The notes beneath the pieces were generated by a model, which was not told the origin of the DNA, did no database searches, and saw only the letters and a program-made list of their open reading frames with translations. Source: Candidatus Scybalocola faecigallinarum (GTDB taxonomy: Bacteria; Bacillota; Clostridia; Lachnospirales; Lachnospiraceae). Taken from it: DNA of 64,000 nucleotides. The position numbers and the translations under genes were made by a program. Where the stretch lies: assembly GCA_018711005.1 (NCBI GenBank), contig DVIT01000013.1, forward strand, positions 1-64,000. Direction: 5' to 3'. Positions 41,190-49,793 of this stretch are shown one piece after another. The stretch's first letter is position 1. Each line of letters begins with the position of its first letter.

Positions 41190-41213
41190 AACCGTTCAGG
41201 CGGCTGAACGGTT
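41190..41213. repeat. Short dispersed palindrome, GTTCAGC family (copy 3)
   Basis: AACCGTTCAG-GCGG-CTGAACGGTT, a perfect 10-bp palindrome just after spoIIR; it could double as a weak terminator. Confidence 0.5.
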
Positions 41214-41244
41214 ACACGGTTCCATGCAAAATTATGAATTTTGG

Positions 41245-41273
41245 TTGAATAATCCCGGCATATACGCTAAAAT
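41245..41273 (+). promoter_or_regulatory. Promoter of the ddl-murI operon
   Basis: TTGAAT at 41245-41250 and TAAAAT at 41268-41273, spacer 17 nt. A GGGTCAAAA-family palindrome follows in the leader. Confidence 0.65.
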
Positions 41274-41293
41274 AGATAAAGCAGCAGATGCAT

Positions 41294-41323
41294 AGGGTCA
41301 AAATATTTTTTGACCCTAACATC
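41294..41323. repeat. Short dispersed palindrome, GGGTCAAAA family (copy 3)
   Basis: AGGGTCAAAATATTTTTTGA followed by CCCTAACATC forms a short stem in the ddl leader. Related copies are at 832-861 and 1703-1731. Confidence 0.55.
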
Positions 41324-41352
41324 ATAGTATAAATTAAAAAGAGGTTCTTATA

Positions 41353-42420
41353 ATGAAGGAAAAAATGACAGTTGCAGTATTATTTGGCGGACAGTCATCA
41401 GAGCATGAGGTGTCATGTATGTCCGTTGTTAATGTTGTATCTGCAATGGATAAAGAAAAATATAATATACTGATGATCGGAATTACCAAGGATGGCCGCT
41501 GGCTCCTGGTAGATTCCACAGATAAGATTGCTGATGATACATGGAGAGACAGCCGGGTTCAGGCAATTCTCAGCCCGGATGCTTCCGATCACGGCATTTT
41601 ATGTCTGGATGGAGAGGATGTGCAGAACATCCATGTGGATGTGATCTTTCCTGTGCTTCACGGCATGTATGGCGAGGACGGTACCGTCCAGGGGCTTTTT
41701 GAACTGGCACGTATCCCCTACGTGGGATGCGGCGTGCTGGCTTCTGCAGTTTCCATGGATAAGGTATATACAAAGATCATCGTGGATACTTTAGGAATCC
41801 GTCAGGCAAGATATGTGGTCATCCGCCATACAGATCTGAATGATATGGATGACTGTGTTAAAAGAGTGGAGGAGACCTTGTCTTATCCGGTATTTGTAAA
41901 GCCGTCCAAGGCCGGTTCTTCCCGGGGCGTGACAAAAGCCACCGACAGACATATGCTGGAGGAGGGCCTGCGGGAAGCTGTGCGCCATGACAGCAAGATC
42001 CTCGTGGAGGAAACCATTGTGGGCCGTGAAATCGAGTGTGCGGTCCTTGGCGGATATGCGCCCAAGGCTTCCGATGTGGGAGAAGTGCTTTCCGCAGATT
42101 CTGATCTGTATTCTTATGAAGCAAAGTATTTTAATGCCCAGTCCCGCACAGACATTCATCCGGTATTTCCGGAAGGCGTGCTGGAGGAGATCCGGGATGA
42201 TGCTGTACGGATCTTTAAGGCTGTAGATGGCTATGGCCTTTCACGGGTAGACTTTTTCCTGGAAAAGGATACCAATGAAGTTATTTTTAATGAGATCAAT
42301 ACGCTGCCCGGATTTACCGGGATCAGCATGTATCCCGTGCTTTGGGAGGACAAAGGCGTTGATAAGGGCAGCCTTATTGACGCCTTGATCCAACAGGCAT
42401 TTGAACGCTATGGTGCGTAA
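41353..42420 (+). CDS. ddl: D-alanine--D-alanine ligase
   Basis: The 355-residue ATP-grasp enzyme starts VAVLFGGQSSEHEVSCMS, the Ddl N-terminal signature, has VFPVLHGMYGEDGTVQG-type substrate motif (residues about 97-112), FVKPSKAGSSRGV for ATP binding and EINTLPGFT at the C-terminus. YSYEAKYFN carries the Lys-Tyr pair of the omega loop found in D-Ala-D-Ala ligases rather than in D-Ala-D-Lac enzymes. It joins two D-alanines for peptidoglycan. AGAGG precedes the ATG, and murI follows with overlapping control signals, forming a cell-wall operon that may continue to the DUF1934 and galU genes. Confidence 0.95.
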   Translation: MKEKMTVAVLFGGQSSEHEVSCMSVVNVVSAMDKEKYNILMIGITKDGRWLLVDSTDKIADDTWRDSRVQAILSPDASDHGILCLDGEDVQNIHVDVIFPVLHGMYGEDGTVQGLFELARIPYVGCGVLASAVSMDKVYTKIIVDTLGIRQARYVVIRHTDLNDMDDCVKRVEETLSYPVFVKPSKAGSSRGVTKATDRHMLEEGLREAVRHDSKILVEETIVGREIECAVLGGYAPKASDVGEVLSADSDLYSYEAKYFNAQSRTDIHPVFPEGVLEEIRDDAVRIFKAVDGYGLSRVDFFLEKDTNEVIFNEINTLPGFTGISMYPVLWEDKGVDKGSLIDALIQQAFERYGA

Positions 42421-42433
42421 GGAGGGCATTGCT

Positions 42434-43240
42434 GTGTTAAAAGATGCTCCCATCGGCGTGTTTGATTCCGGCGTTGGCGGACTTACGGTGGTCCGGGAGA
42501 TCATCCGTCAGCTTCCGTCGGAAAATGTGGTCTATTTCGGGGATACGGCCCGTGTCCCTTACGGCAGCAAGTCACAAAAGACAATCATTGAATATACACG
42601 ACAGATCATCCATTTTTTAAAGACAAAAAAGGTGAAGGCCATTGTAATCGCCTGTAATACAGCCAGCGCCTATGCTCTGGATGCGGTAGCCCCTGAGGTG
42701 GGGGTGCCCATTATCGGCGTTGTCCGGCCTGGCGCTTATACGGCAGCCCACACAACATCCAGCGGAAATATTGGCGTGATCGGAACCGAAGGTACTATTA
42801 ACAGCGGTATTTATTCATCTGTTCTTCATGAATATGACCCCGGCTTCCGGGTGATCGGAAAGGCGTGCCCTCTGTTTGTTCCTTTAGTGGAGGAGGGGCT
42901 TTTAAATGACTCTGTAACCGACGAGATCGCGTCACGTTATCTTCAGGTGTTTAAGGATGCCCATGTGGATACGCTGATCCTTGGCTGTACCCATTATCCC
43001 CTGATCCGCAGCACCATCCGCAGGATTATGGGCGAAGGTGTGAACCTGGTCAATCCGGCCTATGAGACGGCTATCAGCCTGCGGTGCATGTTAAAGGAGC
43101 AGGGCATTTACCGGGAGAGCGGTGAGCCGGAGTACCATTTTTTTGTCAGTGACGGAACCGAAAAGTTCAGCGCATTTGCCAATTCTATCCTGCCGGTGGA
43201 ACTGGTGGAGACGCGTCTGGTACCTATTGACGAGTATTAA
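42434..43240 (+). CDS. murI: Glutamate racemase
   Basis: The 268-residue enzyme begins LKDAPIGVFDSGVGGLTVVR and holds the two catalytic cysteines in VIACNTASAYAL and LILGCTHYPLI. It makes D-glutamate for peptidoglycan. The start is GTG at 42434: AAGGAGG overlaps the ddl stop codon and lies 8 nt upstream. An in-frame ATG at 42401 would overlap ddl and add a non-conserved extension. The arrangement indicates translational coupling with ddl. Confidence 0.95.
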   Translation: MLKDAPIGVFDSGVGGLTVVREIIRQLPSENVVYFGDTARVPYGSKSQKTIIEYTRQIIHFLKTKKVKAIVIACNTASAYALDAVAPEVGVPIIGVVRPGAYTAAHTTSSGNIGVIGTEGTINSGIYSSVLHEYDPGFRVIGKACPLFVPLVEEGLLNDSVTDEIASRYLQVFKDAHVDTLILGCTHYPLIRSTIRRIMGEGVNLVNPAYETAISLRCMLKEQGIYRESGEPEYHFFVSDGTEKFSAFANSILPVELVETRLVPIDEY

Positions 43241-43267
43241 ATCACAGGGAAGGAAAGGATTTTACCT

Positions 43268-43711
43268 ATGACAAAAGATGTCATTGTATCGATCAGCGGA
43301 TTGCAGATGGATGTGGATAATGAGATGCCTTTGGAAGTGATCACCATGGGAAATTATTATTTTAAAAATGGCAAGCATTACATATTGTTTGATGAGATGG
43401 CTGAGGACAGCGGCACCCGGACCAAAAACACCATTAAGATTGGCAGCAACCGTGTGGATGTGATCAAAAAAGGCGAGAGCAGCGTTCATATGGTTTTTGA
43501 GCCGGATACAAAAAATATGACCTGCTATCAGACCCCCTTTGGCAGTCTTATGGTAGGGATCAACACTTTGGGGATTTCCCACAGTGAAGATGATATGAAT
43601 ATTAATACGAAGATCGATTATGCTCTGGATGTAAACTATTCTCATATGACCGATTGTTCTATTGAGATTAATATAAAATCTAAAAATGATAAAAATTTCA
43701 GATTACACTAA
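43268..43711 (+). CDS. DUF1934 (YwiB-like) protein
   Basis: The 147-residue beta-rich protein matches the DUF1934/YwiB family in length and features: GNYYFKNGKHYILFDEMAED near the start, NTIKIGSNRVDVIKKGES in the middle and DYALDVNYSHMTDCSIEI near the end, as expected for a calycin-like barrel. It is cytosolic with no known activity. It lies 27 nt after murI and 12 nt before galU, so all are probably cotranscribed. The start ATG has AAGGAAAGGA upstream. Confidence 0.85.
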   Translation: MTKDVIVSISGLQMDVDNEMPLEVITMGNYYFKNGKHYILFDEMAEDSGTRTKNTIKIGSNRVDVIKKGESSVHMVFEPDTKNMTCYQTPFGSLMVGINTLGISHSEDDMNINTKIDYALDVNYSHMTDCSIEINIKSKNDKNFRLH

Positions 43712-43723
43712 AGGAGGGGTATT

Positions 43724-44614
43724 ATGAAGATCAAAAAAGCGGTTATCCCTGCCGCCGGGCTTGGCACGCGTTTTCTTCCGGCAACTAAAGCCCAGGCTAA
43801 AGAGATGCTTCCTATTGTAGATAAGCCTACGATTCAGTATATTGTGGAGGAAGCAGTGGCATCCGGCATTACGGATATTATTATTGTGACAGGGCGGAAC
43901 AAAAAGCCTATTGAAGACCATTTTGACCGTTCCATGGAACTGGAGATGGAGTTGGAAAAAGCTCAGAAGCAGGAAATGCTGGATCTGGTGCGACATATTT
44001 CCGATATGGCCAATATTTACTATGTGCGCCAGAAGGAGGCCAAAGGCCTTGGCCATGCTGTCCTTACGGCCCATAATTTTATCGGGAACGAGCCTTTTGC
44101 GGTGATGCTGGGAGATGATGTGGTGGAGGCGAAAAAGCCCTGCCTTGCCCAGATGATCGATATTTACAATGAATACCGCACCTGTGTGCTGGGTGTTCAG
44201 AAGGTTGACCAAAGTGTTGTAAACAAATATGGTATTGTTGACTGCAAGCAGATTGATGAGCGGGTATATAAAGTCCGCGATCTGGTGGAAAAACCAAAAA
44301 TCGAGGAGGCGCCGTCCAATATCGCCATTCTCGGCCGCTACATCCTTACACCGGATATTTTTGACTACCTGAGAAATCAGGAAGCCGGCGCCGGCGGTGA
44401 GATTCAGCTGACAGATGCTTTGCGCCGCCAGGCCGGAGACTGTGCGATGTACGCCTACGATTTTGTAGGAAAACGTTATGATGTGGGTTCAAAGATCGGC
44501 TTCCTTCAGGCAAATGTAGAGTTTGCTTTAAGAGATCCCCAGCTTCGTCAGCCCATGATCGATTATTTAGATCAGCTCCATGAAAACATGGATGATATGA
44601 TAAAAGTAGACTAA
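43724..44614 (+). CDS. galU: UTP--glucose-1-phosphate uridylyltransferase
   Basis: The 296-residue enzyme starts KKAVIPAAGLGTRFLPATKA, the nucleotidyltransferase signature with the UTP-binding loop, and continues MLPIVDKPTIQYIVEEAVAS, GLGHAVLTA, PFAVMLGDD and RYDVGSKIGFLQAN, all typical of GalU. It produces UDP-glucose for glycolipids, capsule or galactose metabolism. AAAGGAGGGG precedes the ATG. The cytidylate-kinase-like gene follows after 18 nt. Confidence 0.96.
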   Translation: MKIKKAVIPAAGLGTRFLPATKAQAKEMLPIVDKPTIQYIVEEAVASGITDIIIVTGRNKKPIEDHFDRSMELEMELEKAQKQEMLDLVRHISDMANIYYVRQKEAKGLGHAVLTAHNFIGNEPFAVMLGDDVVEAKKPCLAQMIDIYNEYRTCVLGVQKVDQSVVNKYGIVDCKQIDERVYKVRDLVEKPKIEEAPSNIAILGRYILTPDIFDYLRNQEAGAGGEIQLTDALRRQAGDCAMYAYDFVGKRYDVGSKIGFLQANVEFALRDPQLRQPMIDYLDQLHENMDDMIKVD

Positions 44615-44632
44615 GGGATGGGAGGAATCATT

Positions 44633-45268
44633 ATGTCAGATAACCTTATTATTGCCATTAACAGACAGTATGGCAGCGGCGGAAAGGAGATCGGTACCAA
44701 ATTGGCCAAAGATCTGGGTATTCCGATCTATGATCAGGAGATCCCGGAGATGGCGTCTCAAAAGAGCGGCATCCGCAAGGACTATTTTGAAAAGGTGGAT
44801 GAAAAGCCTACGGACAGCTTTTTGTATGCCCTGGCTATGAACACATTTTCCATGAACGGGACAGTGAATCCTTTTGATCATGCCCTTTCCAGTGACCGGC
44901 TGTTTAATATCCAGGCGGAAACCGTGCAGGATCTGGCAAATAAAAGTTCCTGCGTGATCATTGGGCGATGCGCAGAGTATATCCTCAGAGACGAACCTAA
45001 ACGGATCGCAGTCTATATTTCCAGCCCTATAGAAAAGCGGGTCGAGCGCATCTGCCGTTTGTATCAGCTTTCCGAAAAAGAGGCTCAGAAAAAGATCATG
45101 TCCATTGATAAAAAGCGGGACAGCTATTACGGTTATTATGCAGGCAAAGACTGGAGAGCCTGCGCCAGCTATAATCTTTCTATTGATTCCGGCACGCTGG
45201 GCATTGAAAAGACAGTGGAGATGCTCAAAAAATACATTGAGCTGAGATTCGGCTCATTAAAAGTTTAA
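44633..45268 (+). CDS. Cytidylate kinase-like family protein
   Basis: The 211-residue P-loop protein begins MSDNLIIAINRQYGSGGKEI, where GSGGKEIG is the degenerate P-loop of the cytidylate-kinase-like family (PF13189). SCVIIGRCAEYILRDEP and KKRDSYYGYYAGKDW also match that family. The start ATG at 44633 lies 7 nt after GGGAGGA; an upstream ATG overlaps that site. These proteins are common in Clostridia, yet their substrate is unproven. It probably ends the galU transcript. Confidence 0.85.
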   Translation: MSDNLIIAINRQYGSGGKEIGTKLAKDLGIPIYDQEIPEMASQKSGIRKDYFEKVDEKPTDSFLYALAMNTFSMNGTVNPFDHALSSDRLFNIQAETVQDLANKSSCVIIGRCAEYILRDEPKRIAVYISSPIEKRVERICRLYQLSEKEAQKKIMSIDKKRDSYYGYYAGKDWRACASYNLSIDSGTLGIEKTVEMLKKYIELRFGSLKV

Positions 45269-45429
45269 ATCTTTGCCCGTTTTTACCAATATTATATTTA
45301 ATTTTTCCTGAAAATAGAGTATACTATTTTCGGAAGTGTTTTCCATGGCACTCTGGAGCAGAACCCTAAGGCGAAAACCCCGGGTTCCGGCTCCATAAAA
45401 GAGAATAAATGAAGTATGGAGGAATAATC

Positions 45430-46293
45430 ATGTTAGTATCAGCAAAAGAGATGTTGACAAAGGCAAAAGCAGGTCACTATGCAGTAGGTCAGTTTAACAT
45501 TAACAACCTTGAGTGGACAAAGTCCATTCTTCTGACCGCACAGGAATTAAATTCTCCGGTAATCCTTGGCGTATCTGAAGGCGCAGGAAAGTACATGACA
45601 GGCTACAAGACTGTTGTAGGTATGGTTAACGGTATGCTTGAAGAACTTAATATTACTGTTCCTGTTGCGCTCCATCTGGATCACGGCAGCTACGAAGGCT
45701 GCTTAAAGTGCATCGAAGCCGGATTCTCATCCATTATGTTTGACGGTTCTCATTATCCTATTGAAGAAAATGTTGCAAAAACAAAAGAACTGGTTGCTAT
45801 CTGCAACGAAAAAGGTATGTCCCTTGAAGCTGAAGTTGGTTCTATCGGCGGCGAAGAAGACGGCGTTGTAGGTATGGGCGAGGTTGCAGATCCTAACGAG
45901 TGCAAAGCGATCGCAGATCTTGGTGTAACCATGCTTGCTGCAGGCATTGGCAATATCCATGGCAAGTATCCTGAAAACTGGAAGGGATTAAGCTTTGAAA
46001 CTCTGGATGCGATCCAGCAGCTGACAGGCGATATGCCTCTTGTTCTTCATGGCGGCACAGGCATCCCTGCAGATATGATCAAAAAAGCCATCTCTCTTGG
46101 CGTTGCAAAGATCAATGTAAATACAGAGTGCCAGCTGGCATTTGCAGATGCTACACGTAAGTACATCGAAGCTGGAAAAGACCTGGAAGGCAAAGGTTTT
46201 GACCCGCGTAAGCTTTTAGCTCCCGGCGCAGAAGCGATCAAAGCAACTGTAAAAGAGAAAATGGAATTATTCGGTTCTGTAGGCAAAGCCTGA
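45430..46293 (+). CDS. fba: Class II fructose-1,6-bisphosphate aldolase
   Basis: The 287-residue enzyme starts MLVSAKEMLTKAKAGHYAVG and contains the zinc ligands in ALHLDHGSYEGCLK (residues about 80-90), GNIHGKYPENW and VLHGGTGIP. EAEVGSIGGEEDGV is the usual active-site loop. It is a central glycolytic and gluconeogenic enzyme. TGGAGGA lies 7 nt before the ATG at 45430, and an earlier in-frame start lacks support. Codon use is strongly biased to common codons, as expected for an abundant enzyme. Confidence 0.96.
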   Translation: MLVSAKEMLTKAKAGHYAVGQFNINNLEWTKSILLTAQELNSPVILGVSEGAGKYMTGYKTVVGMVNGMLEELNITVPVALHLDHGSYEGCLKCIEAGFSSIMFDGSHYPIEENVAKTKELVAICNEKGMSLEAEVGSIGGEEDGVVGMGEVADPNECKAIADLGVTMLAAGIGNIHGKYPENWKGLSFETLDAIQQLTGDMPLVLHGGTGIPADMIKKAISLGVAKINVNTECQLAFADATRKYIEAGKDLEGKGFDPRKLLAPGAEAIKATVKEKMELFGSVGKA

Positions 46294-46313
46294 TCGAAGA
46301 TATCAAATTAGAA

Positions 46314-46349
46314 AAGGGGGTTTGTCGCATTTGTGCGGCAGACCCCCTT
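46314..46349 (+). terminator. Probable terminator of fba
   Basis: AAGGGGGTTTGTCGCA pairs with TGCGGCAGACCCCCTT with a few mismatches around a short loop. The T-tract is displaced (TTTTT at about 46356). Confidence 0.55.
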
Positions 46350-46393
46350 AAAGGCTTTTTACCGGACAGATAAAGACAAAGAGGAGTTGATTT

Positions 46394-47923
46394 ATGGATT
46401 TATTGCGAAAACGTCATGCAGGGATCACCCGTGCAGTGACGGTTGGAATAGCGGTATTGCTGCAGCTGATCGTTACATTTCTCGCGGCTGTGCTTTTACA
46501 GGAGTATGCGTCCTGGTTCTATCTGGTTTTGCAGATCTTCGGCATATGTCTGGTATTTATACTTGTCAATGACGGACAGACCTATAAATCATTTTGGATC
46601 ATTATTGTGCTCCTCCTTCCGGTTTTTGGCTTGTTCTTGTATTTTATGTGGGGACGGAAGCGGACAAACAGCAAGGAATACCGGCGTTACCGCGAGGTGA
46701 TCGCCAAAGGTCTGAAGTACAAAAAGCAGGATCCGGACATTATGGAAGATTTCAGGCAGCTTCATCCCAATAAGGCACAGATCAGCAAGCTTTTGCTCCA
46801 TTATGGCTTCCCCCTGTATGAAAATACAAAAGTAACGTATTACGATGTAGGTGAGAAAAAGTTTGAAGCCCTTATGAACGATCTGCGCCAGGCTAAAAGC
46901 TTTATTTTTCTGGAATATTTTATTATTTATGAAGGTAAGGTCTGGGAGGATATTAAGCAGGTCCTTGCCCGGAAGGTCCAGGAGGGCGTGGAGGTGCGGC
47001 TGCTGTTTGATGATTTCGGTTCATTGATGATCAATACCGAAGAATTTCGCCATGAACTGGCAGTGCTGGGCATCCGATTCAGTATTTTTTCGCCCATTCA
47101 CGAGGGAACATCAAGACTGACCTTTAACTACAGAAACCATCAGAAGATCGCTGTTATCGATGGAAATGTGGGGTATACCGGCGGGATCAATCTGGCGGAT
47201 GAATATGCCAACATTATTACCCGGTTTGGCCACTGGAAGGACACGGCGGTCCGTCTGGAAGGGGACGGCGTGTGGGGACTGACAAGTATTTTCCTGGAAA
47301 TGTGGGAATTTTCCAAAGGCTATGAGGATCTGGATTATACTAAGTACCGGCCTCAGTACAGCGTGCCGTGCAAAGGCTTTGTCCAGCCCATGGCAGACGG
47401 GCCGGCCAATAATCCTCATAATCCCATTGAAGAAACCTATACCCATATGATCAATAAGGCCCGGAATTATATTTATTTCACAACCCCGTATCTCGTTCTG
47501 GATCAGAAAATGGTAGACGATTTGTGCCGGGCTGCCCGCAGCGGCGTGGATGTTCGTATTATAACGCCAAGGATCTATGATAAATGGTACGTTTACATGG
47601 TAACCGTATCCAATTACGGGCCGCTGCTGGAAAACGGGGTTAAAATTTATGAGTATAAGCCGGGATTTATCCATGCAAAGACGGCGGTGGCGGATGACGA
47701 GTGCGCCATCTGCGGCAGCATTAACATGGATTACCGGAGCTTTTATCTTCACTATGAATGCGGTGTATTTATGAGTGAAAACGATGCGGTGCTGGATATT
47801 CGGGATGATATTTTAGAAACCATTAAAAAATGTGAACGGATCACCTATGATATGTGGAAGAAACGTCCGGTACACCAAAAGATCATACAGTGGTGCCTGC
47901 GGCTGTTTTCACCAATTCTGTAA
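46394..47923 (+). CDS. cls: Cardiolipin synthase
   Basis: The 509-residue protein has two N-terminal membrane segments (residues about 15-35 and 40-60, then a third near 70-85) and two phospholipase-D HKD motifs: NHQKIAVIDGNVGYTGGINL near 253 and HAKTAVADDECAICGSINMD near 428. It condenses phosphatidylglycerol molecules to cardiolipin at the inner face of the membrane. AGAGGAG precedes the ATG. Length and order match bacterial Cls. It is not obviously linked to its neighbours. Confidence 0.95.
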   Translation: MDLLRKRHAGITRAVTVGIAVLLQLIVTFLAAVLLQEYASWFYLVLQIFGICLVFILVNDGQTYKSFWIIIVLLLPVFGLFLYFMWGRKRTNSKEYRRYREVIAKGLKYKKQDPDIMEDFRQLHPNKAQISKLLLHYGFPLYENTKVTYYDVGEKKFEALMNDLRQAKSFIFLEYFIIYEGKVWEDIKQVLARKVQEGVEVRLLFDDFGSLMINTEEFRHELAVLGIRFSIFSPIHEGTSRLTFNYRNHQKIAVIDGNVGYTGGINLADEYANIITRFGHWKDTAVRLEGDGVWGLTSIFLEMWEFSKGYEDLDYTKYRPQYSVPCKGFVQPMADGPANNPHNPIEETYTHMINKARNYIYFTTPYLVLDQKMVDDLCRAARSGVDVRIITPRIYDKWYVYMVTVSNYGPLLENGVKIYEYKPGFIHAKTAVADDECAICGSINMDYRSFYLHYECGVFMSENDAVLDIRDDILETIKKCERITYDMWKKRPVHQKIIQWCLRLFSPIL

Positions 47924-47979
47924 AATGGGGGGCAGGAAAGCTGCCCCTTATGTATCCTATACGGTTTTTTGCATTGTAT

Positions 47980-48858
47980 TTAAAAACGGGTTCTGTAACC
48001 GCATCTTCGGCAAAGAGGTTCCCGGATCTGTCGGGTCTGAAAGTCTTTTTGCAGGTTTTGACTTCTTGGGCCTTCAAGGATTTCCTGAAAGCTTTGAGTA
48101 AATATATTTCCCAGCTTCACAATACCGTCTCCGTCCAGACAGCACGGGATAACAGTGCCGTCACATAAAATGGCGGCGTGGCTTTTCAGGCCCAGGCATG
48201 TGCCGCAGCTTCCATAGTCCGGCGCGTCAAGGGCGGGCCAGTCAAACTTCCGGTCAAAGCTTAAGTAAATATCCGGCGCCAGGCGGGCGTCATTGGTCTG
48301 GTAAAGGACCGGATCCAGGCTGCCGGTAAAAGAAAAGCTTTCGGCCAGCATTTGGAGGATTTCATCGTTGGGTTCACCGGGCAGAGGCTGGGACAGATCA
48401 TCCCTTTGGTTCCATAACCGGAAAGCTGTGATCCCGTGTTCAGGCGAAAATTTCATAGCAAAATCTATGGTTGACATAATATAATCCCGGAAAGACATGC
48501 CGCCAGGCATATGGATATTTGCGTCAAAGCTGTGAAGGGAAATATTCACCTGACGGACAGGATGTTCCAGCAAAAGGTGTCCTTTTTTACGGAGCAGCGT
48601 GCCGTTGGTGGTAAGATTTACATAAAAACCGAAATTGGCAGCAGCCTCCAGCAGCTGGTCCAGCTGAGGGTGGAGCAAAGGCTCGCCTTTAACATGGAGA
48701 TAAATATAATCAGTCCATGAACGGATCTGATCCAGCACATGGATAAACTGTTTTGCTGTCATCCGCCCTGGGGCGCGCCGGGGAGCGGGACAAAAGTCAC
48801 AGGAAAGGTTGCACTGGTTGATGATCTCAATATATATTTTTTTAAAACGTTTTTTCAT
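47980..48858 (-). CDS. Radical SAM/SPASM domain protein
   Basis: The chosen start gives 292 residues with the radical SAM motif CNLSCDFC near residue 16 and the SAM-binding segment YLHVKGEPLLHP. A C-terminal SPASM-type cysteine set follows: CGTCLGLKSHAAILCDGTVI, then PCCLDGDG and CRRCGYRTRF. The ATG at 48858 has AAAGG about 10 nt upstream; GTG 48891 and ATG 48876 are alternative starts without better sites. SPASM enzymes often modify peptides or act as sactisynthase-like or anaerobic sulfatase maturases, but no precursor peptide or sulfatase is seen nearby. The target is unknown. It is convergent with cls. Confidence 0.85.
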   Translation of the reverse strand: MKKRFKKIYIEIINQCNLSCDFCPAPRRAPGRMTAKQFIHVLDQIRSWTDYIYLHVKGEPLLHPQLDQLLEAAANFGFYVNLTTNGTLLRKKGHLLLEHPVRQVNISLHSFDANIHMPGGMSFRDYIMSTIDFAMKFSPEHGITAFRLWNQRDDLSQPLPGEPNDEILQMLAESFSFTGSLDPVLYQTNDARLAPDIYLSFDRKFDWPALDAPDYGSCGTCLGLKSHAAILCDGTVIPCCLDGDGIVKLGNIFTQSFQEILEGPRSQNLQKDFQTRQIREPLCRRCGYRTRF

Positions 48859-48953
48859 GAGTCTAAGGCCTTTCATTAAATACAGTGACACCAGTATACA
48901 CCTGCCGCCCCTTTGGCGGCAAGAGATAAATTTTATGGAGGAAATCGATCATT

Positions 48954-49745
48954 ATGAAGAAAGTATTGACTATTGCCGGTTCGGATTGCAGCGGCGGCGC
49001 AGGAATCCAGGCAGACCTTAAGACAATGACTGCCCACAAGGTGTACGGGATGAGTGTGATCACCGCCCTGACCGCCCAAAATACGACCGGCGTTTACGGT
49101 GTTTTAGATGCCGGCGGAGCGTTTGTGGGGAAGCAGCTGGACTGTGTTTTTACAGATATTTTCCCGGATGCGGTAAAGATCGGCATGGTGTCTAATATTG
49201 AGACGATCCAGGTGATCGCAGAAAAATTAAAGCAATATCATGCAAAAAATATTGTTATTGACCCGGTCATGGTATCTACCAGCGGATGCGCCCTCATGAG
49301 CCCGGATGCGATGGGGACGCTGATGGAAACCCTCCTTCCCCTGGGAGATATTATTACGCCCAATATTCCTGAGGCTCAGAAGCTGTGGGGCTGTTCCATT
49401 GAAAGCCCTGAGGATATGATCAGAGCTGCGGAATATATCAGCAAAAATCTGTCCGGCAGCGTTCTGATCAAGGGCGGTCATCTGACGGAAACCTCGGATG
49501 ATCTCCTTTATCATAACGGGGAAATAACATGGTTTAAGGGCGAGCGTATTCAGACCGACAATACTCACGGCACCGGATGTACTCTTTCCTCGGCCATTGC
49601 CAGCAATCTGGCCCTTGGCTATGATATGAAAACAAGTGTCGGCAATGCAAAAGCATACATTACCGGAGCCTTAAAGGCAGGACTGGATCTGGGGGCAGGC
49701 AGCGGCCCGCTGAATCATTGCTTTGCCATCAGCTCCAACCTTTAA
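48954..49745 (+). CDS. thiD: Hydroxymethylpyrimidine/phosphomethylpyrimidine kinase
   Basis: The 263-residue ribokinase-like enzyme begins [20 protein letters not shown], the ThiD substrate motif, contains KIGMVSN and [11 protein letters not shown], and ends with [20 protein letters not shown], the anion hole plus catalytic base. It phosphorylates HMP and HMP-phosphate for thiamine; some relatives act on pyridoxine. TGGAGG lies before the ATG. No TPP riboswitch was seen upstream and no other thi gene is near, so a salvage or vitamin-B6 role (PdxK-like) is the main alternative. Confidence 0.9.
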   Translation: MKKVLTIAGSDCSGGAGIQADLKTMTAHKVYGMSVITALTAQNTTGVYGVLDAGGAFVGKQLDCVFTDIFPDAVKIGMVSNIETIQVIAEKLKQYHAKNIVIDPVMVSTSGCALMSPDAMGTLMETLLPLGDIITPNIPEAQKLWGCSIESPEDMIRAAEYISKNLSGSVLIKGGHLTETSDDLLYHNGEITWFKGERIQTDNTHGTGCTLSSAIASNLALGYDMKTSVGNAKAYITGALKAGLDLGAGSGPLNHCFAISSNL

Positions 49746-49748
49746 TTG

Positions 49749-49793
49749 AAAAGCCTGGACTTTGTATGATTCATACAGAGACCAGGCTTTTTA
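49749..49793. terminator. Bidirectional terminator between thiD and the PHP gene
   Basis: AAAAGCCTGG pairs with CCAGGCTTTT, extended inward by CT...AG and TGTATGA/TCATACA. It carries A-rich and T-rich flanks on both sides, fitting two convergent genes. Confidence 0.8.

Noticed and set aside
48892-48953. TPP riboswitch before thiD
   Set aside because: The gap is only 62 nt and lacks the CTGAGA core; it shows just a small GCCGCC/GGCGGC hairpin.
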